A stretch of DNA of 5,669 nucleotides, taken from assembly GCA_030149595.1 (NCBI GenBank), contig JASFBI010000145.1, positions 1 to 5,669 on the forward strand, in the 5' to 3' direction. Position 1 is the stretch's first letter. Every line of letters begins with the position of its first letter. Of this stretch, positions 1 through 5,669 are shown piece by piece. Under the pieces are notes generated by a model. That model saw only the letters and a list, made by a program, of their open reading frames with translations, did no database searches and had not been told where the DNA came from. Origin of the DNA: Desulfobacterales bacterium. Its GTDB lineage: Bacteria; Desulfobacterota; Desulfobacteria; Desulfobacterales; DAOWNP01. A program made the position numbers and the translations under genes.

Positions 1-3000
1 GTACAACTATTTCCTGGACCATGCTCTATGAAAACTCTTACACCGTCATTCCATGCATTTTTTATCATCTTTGGAAAATCAAGGGTATGGCATGCCATAT
101 CAAAAATAGCATTTGCTGCAAGATCCTCATCAGGATAGTAATAACTGCCTGTAGATCCTGTATAAAAACGTACTCCCGGAACTTTAAAGGTTTTTCTTTT
201 ATGAAGCTTTATCCACTGCTCTTTATACAGTTTTAGTTCAGGACAGTGGCTCGCCATATGGTAAGGTACAGGATATGATCTTTGCCTGCCTGTTTTTTCT
301 GCAATACGGTTGCAGGCATCTGCATCTCCGCCTATTACCATATCTCCTGGTGCATTTATAATAAGCAGATGGGCCAAGGGCTCATGCCTAAGAGCTGACA
401 GCACTTCATTCAAAGGTGCAAGCAGACCTATATTAAGCCAGCTAACTTTATCTATACCCCTGCTTTTCCATGCTTCTTTTATAATATCGAAGCTTCCGGA
501 AAGTTTATTTGTAAAAACTCCCATTTTATCAAATTCAGCTGCCATTTTCCCCATATCTCTCCAGGCAGACATGGCAAAAAGAGAATTTGATTCACCAGAA
601 GAAAAACCAATAACAGCATCAGGTGCCAGTTTAAAATATTTACGGGAAATTTGCCCATGAATCTGTGATAAAAAAGACCCTTGCCATAGCATATCAGCGG
701 GAGACTGGTATTTACTATTTTCCCCTTTAGATCTGTTTCTTAATAAAGAGACACTTTCAAGAATTTCATCTGTTATTTCAGGAAAAGCGTAAAACAGCTC
801 CCTGCCCATCCCAGAGTATACTCCGGCATAACCTGTAAAAACAAATGCAAGTTCGCCTTTGCGGGGTTTTTCACAATAATAGATCCCATTAACAATCTCA
901 AACCGGTCTGCTTTTTCATTTAAAAGCAGATGGGTTGCAACTTTTGATAATTTTAAAAATTCCTCTTTCCCTTTTGCTATAATTGCCAGTACAGCAGGAC
1001 CTTTTTTTGATTCATTTGAATTTTTCAGATTTAAAAGGACTTCTTTTTTGTTTAATCCTGAATAGAAATGGATTTCAGGCAAAGGTTCCATTAAAAAAGC
1101 CGGTGCTTTTTTCTCACCAGATTCTTTTAAAAAAACCGATGATGATTCACCACCAAGTGCATTTATACTGATTTTTGCACTTCTTAACTCATCAGGTACT
1201 ATCCAGGGAACTGCTTTTTTGTTATCTTCTGAAGGTATTTTCTGATAATAACACGAAAGAGCTGCTGCTGCCACATGCAAAAGACCTGATGCAGCATGGG
1301 AATGTCCAAATCTTGGTGTCAGACAGACCTCTGACTTACTAAAACCAAATTTTATCGTAGAGTCTGTTATTTTTTCATCTGATATAACAGCATAAATTTT
1401 ATTATTATCTTTTAAAGCATCTTTAAAACGTTTTAAAACAAATACTGCTGCTCCATCGCCTGGGATATGCTTTTTTTTGTCAAGCACTTTTTTAGAAGCT
1501 TCAATGTGAACAGGTTCACAACTCATATCCACAGCACCGACCACAACAGCATCCATCTCGTTTTTTAAAAGAGCAGTAACTCCCAGCTCAAGGCATCTTA
1601 TTCCTGAGAGTTCTTCAGCTGAAACAGCATATCCAGGGCATTTGAAATCAAACTGGCTGCCAATACGGTTTGCAACAATATTTGCCATGGCACCTAAGAC
1701 TGAAGGGGCTTCTCTTTTAGAGCCTATATGATCTTTGGTTTTTACAATCCAGTCAGACAGACTATCTAAAGTATGTTCACCCATCCATGAGCGTGTCCAG
1801 TGCTTAAGCCTCCAGCAAAGCCCTGAACGTGTGATTTCAGTATCACATCCCATGCCGGCAAAAACCCCTGTACGATCATTTGGTATCTCTTTCGCATCTG
1901 ATATAGCTTCCATGGCTGTTTTCAATAAAACAAGCTGCTGTGGAAGGGTCTGGTCCAAAGCTGCAGGGAAAAAGTTCAGTCCCAAAAGAGGCAGCTCAAA
2001 CGGGTCAGCATACCCGCATAAAACCCCGTCTTGGTTTTCCCGCAAGCAGGTTTTCCCAGAAAAAAGAGCTTTTACAAAATCCTGTACTTTACTGGTGTTT
2101 GCCACTGTCATACCAATACCAACTATCGCGATATCATCATCTATCAGATTATGGCTGACAGATACTTTTTTATGACTGCTGCCTGTCCACTCCTCTAAAA
2201 TAAGATGGGCATTATTACCTCCAAAACCAAAATTACTAATTGCTGCCCGGCGGATACCTGTGCATTTCCACGGCTCTGATTCAACCAGCAGCCTGAAAGA
2301 AGATCCTTCTATTTTCTCGTTGGGCTTTTCAACATGAAGAGTGGGAGGACGCACACCATGCTTCATGGCCCCCAGAACTTTTATAAGGCCGGCAGCACCA
2401 GAAGCTGTAATGGGATGACCTATATTTGATTTTATAGTTCCTATGGGAATATCTTTTAACCCTGAAAAAACCTTTGCCATGCTTTCAAGTTCTATGTCAT
2501 CTCCCACAGGTGTACCTGTAGCGTGACACTCAATAAGAGAGATATCTTCAGGTGATAATCCGGACATTTTATAGGCGTTTTTTAATGCATTTACCTGCCC
2601 CGGGGAAAAAGGAACTAAAAGTCCGTCTCCCTTTCCATCATTTGAAAGCCCGACTCCCCTGATAACACCTTTTATATCATCTTTATCTGAAACAGCATCC
2701 TGGAGCCTTTTTAAAACAACAAACCCAGAACCTTCCGCAGTCACCAAACCATCAGCATTTTTATGAAACGGACGACTTTGGCCTGTAATACTCATGGCAT
2801 AAAGAGTACAAAAACCAATATGCAGGAGAAGATCATCTGATCTGTTTACACCTCCAGCAAGCATTAAATCAGCTTTTTTAGACTGAAGATAATCACATGC
2901 AATCTTAATGGAGTATAAGGATGATGCACATGCTGCATCTATTGCAAATGCACCTGCTTTAAGATTAAGAGATCTGGCCATTATATGGGCAGGAAGACCC

Positions 3001-3515
3001 GACATAAATCTGTTTACAGGATCAGGTTTAAATACTTTTGCAAGTTCTCTTGCTCTGCCCTGTAAAAAATCATGCCCCTGAAAATCCATCCATACAGATT
3101 CCGAAAACATTTGCATTAAATGAGAAGGAAAGGATAAATTACCAAAAACAGCACCTTTTTTTATTTTGCTGTTTTCGTAATAACCGGCATCTAAAAGAGC
3201 ATCTCTCCCTGTATGGAGCAACCAGTGTACAAGGGGATCATATTTAAGGATCTCATTTTTGGAAACAGCAAAGCCATCAGGGTTAAACACCTCATCAAAA
3301 CCCTGTATATAGCCTCCTTTATCTGTCCATGTAAGATCATAAGAACTCTTGATAGAGTCAGTCAATACATATGCCGGATCTGTCCGCCAGTATCCATGGG
3401 GAACTCTTGACAGAAGATCTTTTCCTTCATATATATTATTCCAAAGTTTTTCAGGAGTTAAAGCACCAGGGAAAACACATGCCTCTCCAATAATGGCAAT
3501 AGGTTCAAAATACAT
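1..3515 (-). CDS. Pfa/Hgl-type lipid synthase subunit, KS-CLF-AT, partial (C-terminal part off the left edge)
   Basis: Multidomain iterative polyketide/fatty-acid synthase subunit; 1171 codons read without a stop, running off the left edge. Residues 1-443 form a complete ketosynthase: start MYFEPIAIIGEACVFPGA, nucleophile Cys196 in DAACASS, His331 in HATGTP, Lys362 and His367 in KSNIGHP, and closing GFGGNNAH. Residues about 455-799 form a second KS fold (DDDIAIVGIG) in which Glu635 of VSAEELSG replaces the Cys, as in Pfa chain-length factors. Residues about 889 onward form an acyltransferase: FVFTGYAG, nucleophile Ser972 in GFSSGES, probable catalytic His1086 in PYHMASH, and IEHGPG at the edge. 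In the family, KS condenses malonyl units onto an ACP-bound chain, CLF pairs with KS, and AT loads or transfers acyl groups; action is cytosolic. The ATG at 3515 follows the pfaD stop by 18 bp with only a weak GGA ribosome site (3523-3525), so translational coupling is likely. Dehydratase domains, as in PfaC, may follow beyond the edge. The family is clear; the product is not. Confidence 0.93.
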   Translation of the reverse strand, partial: MYFEPIAIIGEACVFPGALTPEKLWNNIYEGKDLLSRVPHGYWRTDPAYVLTDSIKSSYDLTWTDKGGYIQGFDEVFNPDGFAVSKNEILKYDPLVHWLLHTGRDALLDAGYYENSKIKKGAVFGNLSFPSHLMQMFSESVWMDFQGHDFLQGRARELAKVFKPDPVNRFMSGLPAHIMARSLNLKAGAFAIDAACASSLYSIKIACDYLQSKKADLMLAGGVNRSDDLLLHIGFCTLYAMSITGQSRPFHKNADGLVTAEGSGFVVLKRLQDAVSDKDDIKGVIRGVGLSNDGKGDGLLVPFSPGQVNALKNAYKMSGLSPEDISLIECHATGTPVGDDIELESMAKVFSGLKDIPIGTIKSNIGHPITASGAAGLIKVLGAMKHGVRPPTLHVEKPNEKIEGSSFRLLVESEPWKCTGIRRAAISNFGFGGNNAHLILEEWTGSSHKKVSVSHNLIDDDIAIVGIGMTVANTSKVQDFVKALFSGKTCLRENQDGVLCGYADPFELPLLGLNFFPAALDQTLPQQLVLLKTAMEAISDAKEIPNDRTGVFAGMGCDTEITRSGLCWRLKHWTRSWMGEHTLDSLSDWIVKTKDHIGSKREAPSVLGAMANIVANRIGSQFDFKCPGYAVSAEELSGIRCLELGVTALLKNEMDAVVVGAVDMSCEPVHIEASKKVLDKKKHIPGDGAAVFVLKRFKDALKDNNKIYAVISDEKITDSTIKFGFSKSEVCLTPRFGHSHAASGLLHVAAAALSCYYQKIPSEDNKKAVPWIVPDELRSAKISINALGGESSSVFLKESGEKKAPAFLMEPLPEIHFYSGLNKKEVLLNLKNSNESKKGPAVLAIIAKGKEEFLKLSKVATHLLLNEKADRFEIVNGIYYCEKPRKGELAFVFTGYAGVYSGMGRELFYAFPEITDEILESVSLLRNRSKGENSKYQSPADMLWQGSFLSQIHGQISRKYFKLAPDAVIGFSSGESNSLFAMSAWRDMGKMAAEFDKMGVFTNKLSGSFDIIKEAWKSRGIDKVSWLNIGLLAPLNEVLSALRHEPLAHLLIINAPGDMVIGGDADACNRIAEKTGRQRSYPVPYHMASHCPELKLYKEQWIKLHKRKTFKVPGVRFYTGSTGSYYYPDEDLAANAIFDMACHTLDFPKMIKNAWNDGVRVFIEHGPGNSC

Positions 3516-3533
3516 ATTATAATCCGTTGTTTG

Positions 3534-5174
3534 TTATTTTAAGTCAGAAAGAGTATCATGTCTGGGTCTAAAATCAAAAGCTCTGCTCAAAACAGGTAGA
3601 CCATAGCTTCTAAGCTGTTGAGCACGCGTTATAACTGCAGCTCCCTCCAGTAGATTAAGAGCTATATTAGCAACTTCACGATTTTCAGGTTTTTCAAGAA
3701 ACGAGCCATTTGTCCATGAGTTAAAAGCTCCCATGGAAGGGCCGCAGCAAATCTGATAATCAATACATCTTTCTAAGTCTCCTTCTATTGCCCATCCTGC
3801 ACTATTTCCCAGGTACCAGCGAAAAATAAGAGACATCTTGTATTTTGGGTTTTTATATGCTTTTTCAAGCTCTTTTGGATTTTTTACTGTAAAATAATTA
3901 ACAGTATTTTCCCATATTGTTTCAAGTGGTGCTCTAAAGATATCTTTTTCCATTTTTTCTCTAACAGTAAAGGGAATATCATCCATAGACTTGCAGGAAG
4001 AGTATATGTTATAAAGCATTGCAGCACGATTACTAAACATAGTACCACGTTTTAATACCTGTACCTTTACTCCAAGCTCAAACATATCTGCTGCAGGAGC
4101 CATAGTTACATCTGCAACCCCTGCTTTTGCCAGCATTTTCCTGCCTTCCATTGAAAGGCCTGATTCCATACATGACTGGTTAATAGAACCGGTCAGTACA
4201 TATGCTGCACCCATTGAAAATGCAGATGCAACAGCAGATGGAGTTCCCAGGCCGCCTGCTGCACCTACTCTTATTAGCCGGCTGTAATTGTGTTTTTCCA
4301 TAATTTTATTTCTCAGGCCAAGTATTACAGGAAACAGAGCAGAAAGCGGTCTGTTGTCTGTATGCCCTCCTGAATCAGCCTCTACTGTAATATCTTCTGC
4401 CACTGGAACATGTAATGCCAGTTGAGCTTCTTTTTTTGTAAGCTGTCCATGATCTACAAGAAAATCAAGTATGTTTTGGGGTGCAGGTTCCATAAAAAGA
4501 GCGGCTGTTTCAGGTCTGGAAATTTTGGCAAAAATATAATTTTTTCTATGTATTTGTCCGGCTGAATCAGTTTTTAATCCGGTTGAAGAATATTTTACAA
4601 TACTTTTTGAAAGTCTCATAAATGCAGCAGCAGAAATTCTTTGCACACCATGCTTTAGATACATATCAACAAGGGCATCTTCAAGAGCCGGTTCCAAAGG
4701 AGAATAGATCAGATTGCTTCCCCATGAAAGACCTGTATTGCCAGTTAGAGACAAAATTTCAAAAACAGCTTTTTCAACAGCATCTAAAGAAAGTCCGGCT
4801 GCACCAAAAAAACCTATCATACCTGCTTTTGCCATGGCAGTAACCATTGAGACAGATGCAATGCCACGGAACATAGCACCTGCAATATAGGGAAACCGAA
4901 GCGAATGAACCTCTTGAAAAGATCGGTCACCCAACCATTCAGGATATAAAGCCGGAAGAGAAGCCATAAGATAATAAGCAGATTTTACACCATCTTTAAG
5001 GGGATAAACAGATCCTTTCCGGGCAAGTCCCAACTGGGTGCCGGGACCTTTACAAATTATATGAACAGGCTCACGGATTTTGTTTATAATTTGAGAAATC
5101 TCCTGCATGGAAAAAGCAGGACTTATGGAATCAGGCTCCCATAAACCTATTGGAGTGAGTCCTTGAGTTTGCAT
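3534..5174 (-). CDS. pfaD: PfaD-family FMN-dependent enoyl reductase of a PUFA/secondary-lipid synthase
   Basis: Trans-acting enoyl-ACP reductase of Pfa-type synthases, expected to reduce the 2-enoyl intermediate in selected cycles using FMN and NAD(P)H (family knowledge). It is 546 aa from the ATG at 5174, the usual size for PfaD. The FabK/nitronate-monooxygenase-like TIM barrel shows FPYIAGAMFRGIAS (94-107), AEDITVEADSGGHTDNRP (259-276, probable catalytic His271), the flavin-phosphate loop VGAAGGLGTPSAVASAF (303-319), LTGSINQ (327-333) and FELGVKVQVLKRGTMF (365-380). The C-terminal PfaD-specific part shows FRWYLGNSAGWA (451-462) and CGPSMGAFNSW (477-487). Start choice: the frame is open further upstream and a TTG at 5210 would add 12 residues (558 aa), but the ATG at 5174 has an AGGA site 11 nt upstream and begins MQTQGLTPIGLW, so ATG is preferred. 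It is the first visible gene of the operon, followed after 18 bp by the KS-CLF-AT gene, its likely partner. No frameshift or missing key residue was seen. Confidence 0.95.
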   Translation of the reverse strand: MQTQGLTPIGLWEPDSISPAFSMQEISQIINKIREPVHIICKGPGTQLGLARKGSVYPLKDGVKSAYYLMASLPALYPEWLGDRSFQEVHSLRFPYIAGAMFRGIASVSMVTAMAKAGMIGFFGAAGLSLDAVEKAVFEILSLTGNTGLSWGSNLIYSPLEPALEDALVDMYLKHGVQRISAAAFMRLSKSIVKYSSTGLKTDSAGQIHRKNYIFAKISRPETAALFMEPAPQNILDFLVDHGQLTKKEAQLALHVPVAEDITVEADSGGHTDNRPLSALFPVILGLRNKIMEKHNYSRLIRVGAAGGLGTPSAVASAFSMGAAYVLTGSINQSCMESGLSMEGRKMLAKAGVADVTMAPAADMFELGVKVQVLKRGTMFSNRAAMLYNIYSSCKSMDDIPFTVREKMEKDIFRAPLETIWENTVNYFTVKNPKELEKAYKNPKYKMSLIFRWYLGNSAGWAIEGDLERCIDYQICCGPSMGAFNSWTNGSFLEKPENREVANIALNLLEGAAVITRAQQLRSYGLPVLSRAFDFRPRHDTLSDLK

Positions 5175-5185
5175 TATGTGATATT

Positions 5186-5189
5186 TCCT
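5186..5189 (-). promoter_or_regulatory. Ribosome binding site deciding the pfaD start
   Basis: On the minus strand the context is AAAAGGAAATATCACATA followed by ATG. The AGGA core is 11 nt from the ATG at 5174, slightly long but usable. It lies inside the reading frame of the longer TTG-initiated form (5210), which argues for the shorter protein. The TTG itself has no clear purine-rich site close upstream. Confidence 0.55.
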
Positions 5190-5245
5190 TTTATATGAAA
5201 CTCCGTTCAAACGATTAGAATCATTGAAATTTCATTTTTTTTGTT

Positions 5246-5360
5246 GTGGTCGATGCGAATAGCCATGATAATTTTTCGCCTTGAACTTCAAGATTTTTTT
5301 ATTCTGTAACAGCTTGTCAATGGCGTAACAAACTTTTAGAATTTTAGAAGTGGTCAATGC
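5246..5360. repeat. Pair of 11-bp near-identical direct repeats in the pfaD leader
   Basis: GTGGTCGATGC at 5246-5256 and GTGGTCAATGC at 5350-5360 match at 10 of 11 positions and are 104 bp apart, both upstream of pfaD and in the same orientation. On the operon strand they read GCATCGACCAC and GCATTGACCAC. In such AT-rich DNA a G+C-rich word repeated like this stands out, and a regulatory site is possible. A chance match cannot be excluded. Confidence 0.25.
5280..5292. promoter_or_regulatory. Perfect 13-bp palindrome CTTGAA-C-TTCAAG, possible operator
   Basis: The two 6-bp arms are exact inverted copies around a single central base, too tight to form a good RNA hairpin, so a dimeric DNA-binding protein site is the more natural reading. 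It lies in the leader about 105 bp upstream of the pfaD ATG and downstream of both TTGACA candidates. The same half-site occurs singly at 5373-5378, 5569-5574 and 5591-5596. No regulator gene is visible in the window, so the binding protein is unknown. Confidence 0.3.
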
Positions 5361-5431
5361 ATACAATTACTTTTCAAGATATTTTAAATACAGTTGTAAT
5401 TAAATGAATATCTGCTTCTAAAAAATGTATA

Positions 5432-5460
5432 TTAATAGTCAAAATCAGGCAAAGTGTCAA
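5432..5460 (-). promoter_or_regulatory. Candidate sigma70-like promoter for the pfaD operon
   Basis: The minus strand has a perfect -35 hexamer TTGACA (5455-5460), a 17-bp spacer and TATTAA (5432-5437) as a possible -10 (4 of 6 consensus positions), in a TATTAATATACAT context with other -10-like registers. If used, transcription would start near 5425 and leave an mRNA leader of about 250 nt before the pfaD ATG. A second TTGACA at 5315-5320 is nearer the gene but has no good -10 at the right distance. This is sequence resemblance only; AT-rich DNA gives many such matches. Confidence 0.4.
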
Positions 5461-5519
5461 GATTAAAGCAGTAGATTACAAGAAATTTACTCAATAAATA
5501 AAAGGCATGATAACTTCTC

Positions 5520-5559
5520 AAAAAAAAAAACAGAAATATTAAAAGACTTGTTATATTTC
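5520..5559 (-). terminator. Weak AT-rich intrinsic-terminator-like element
   Basis: Read on the minus strand, GAAATAT (5553-5559) and ATATTTC (5533-5539) can pair as a 7-bp stem around a 13-nt loop, followed two bases later by a run of 11 T (5520-5530). This has the layout of an intrinsic terminator for a transcript entering from beyond the right edge, and would insulate the operon promoter further downstream. Only one G-C pair is in the stem, so efficiency is doubtful. Confidence 0.25.
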
Positions 5560-5577
5560 CACAGATACCTTGAAAAC

Positions 5578-5622
5578 GGGAACAAAATAACTTGAAAGTA
5601 TAGGAATTTCCATGTTGTTCCC
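5578..5622. repeat. 8-bp perfect inverted repeat, hairpin or regulatory element
   Basis: GGGAACAA (5578-5585) and TTGTTCCC (5615-5622) are exact reverse complements separated by 29 bp. On the plus strand the second arm is followed by TTATTTTATTT, giving a loose terminator-like look, although no plus-strand gene precedes it. The loop also holds a short GGAA-T-TTCC palindrome. The arms could instead be spaced operator half-sites for a gene beyond the right edge. Function is not determined. Confidence 0.3.
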
Positions 5623-5669
5623 TTATTTTATTTAATTATGGTGATATCAGGGAGAATATGTTTAAATCA

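Larger units (their letters stand above)
5211..5669. other. Non-coding AT-rich leader and intergenic region upstream of pfaD
   Basis: No convincing gene is seen here. It contains the candidate promoter, palindrome and repeats listed separately. On the minus strand all three frames are closed by stops between 5625 and 5669, so any upstream minus-strand gene must end at or beyond the right edge (a TGA sits at 5667-5669). On the plus strand an ATG at 5658 has GGGAG just upstream (a rather short spacing), and another ATG at 5638 is in open frame to the edge. A divergent gene could therefore begin here, but only a few codons are visible, too few to call. Confidence 0.6.

Noticed and set aside
21..236. 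71-codon plus-strand open frame with a Cys-rich stretch
   Set aside because: It is opposite the AT domain close to its His motif; no signal, domain or ribosome site supports it.
310..660. 116-codon plus-strand open frame
   Set aside because: It is antisense to the AT domain, including the Ser972 motif region; a shadow frame.
983..1171. 62-codon plus-strand open frame
   Set aside because: It is opposite the linker between the CLF and AT domains, where the minus frame is continuous with both domains.
1735..2175. 146-codon plus-strand open frame
   Set aside because: It lies wholly opposite the CLF domain of the minus-strand synthase, whose motifs are clear in this stretch. The translated product has no recognisable domain.
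3038..3410. Two overlapping plus-strand open frames of 65-69 codons
   Set aside because: Both are opposite the N-terminal KS domain and resemble no known protein.
1..3515. A frameshift or pseudogene explaining the very long open frame
   Set aside because: Reading every line in frame gave no stop, and KS, CLF and AT motifs occur in order with normal spacing (Cys196 to His331 is 135 residues, Ser972 to His1086 is 114), so the gene looks intact up to the edge.
4622..4843. 73-codon plus-strand open frame
   Set aside because: It is antisense to pfaD; its composition follows from the coding strand opposite.
5342..5423. TTTTAGAAG / CTTCTAAAA inverted repeat
   Set aside because: The 9-bp arms are AT-rich and separated by 64 bp. 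In this composition such pairs arise easily by chance, and no T-run or operator layout accompanies them.

Overview
The window holds two adjacent minus-strand genes of a Pfa/Hgl-type (PUFA-synthase-like) iterative lipid synthase, preceded by about 495 bp of AT-rich non-coding DNA. Transcription runs from right to left. The first gene (stop at 3534, preferred ATG at 5174) encodes a PfaD-family FMN enoyl reductase of 546 aa. After an 18-bp gap, the second gene starts at 3515 and stays open to the left edge: 1171 complete codons read without a stop. Its visible domains, in order, are an active ketosynthase (KS), a degenerate ketosynthase of the chain-length-factor (CLF) type, and an acyltransferase (AT). 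The rest of this protein lies outside the window, as do the ACP, ketoreductase and dehydratase functions needed for a working synthase.

Known Pfa systems make long-chain polyunsaturated or other specialised fatty acids by iterative condensation on tandem ACP domains. Related synthases are found in marine gammaproteobacteria, myxobacteria, sulfate-reducing deltaproteobacteria, heterocystous cyanobacteria and thraustochytrids. Here the separate ER gene comes first and is followed by KS-CLF-AT on one chain. That domain set matches thraustochytrid OrfB (KS-CLF-AT-ER) with the ER split off, and a leading ER gene is also known from myxobacterial clusters. It differs from the classical pfaA-B-C-D order, where pfaD is last. 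The product cannot be told from this window: a PUFA, another secondary lipid or a glycolipid-type chain are all possible.

The DNA is AT-rich with frequent A and T runs, and both proteins look bacterial. Low G+C and this domain arrangement would fit a marine deltaproteobacterium such as a Desulfobacterales sulfate reducer, but this is inference from style and family distribution, not a marker gene.

Region by region: 1-3515, KS-CLF-AT synthase (partial); 3534-5174, pfaD; 5175-5669, leader and intergenic DNA. The last stretch has a good sigma70-like promoter candidate facing the operon, a perfect 13-bp palindrome, repeated CTTGAA/TTCAAG and TTGAC words, an 11-bp near-identical direct repeat and two inverted repeats near the right end. 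No tRNA, rRNA, CRISPR array, transposase or insertion sequence was seen. The plus-strand open frames lie inside or opposite the two genes and look like antisense shadows.
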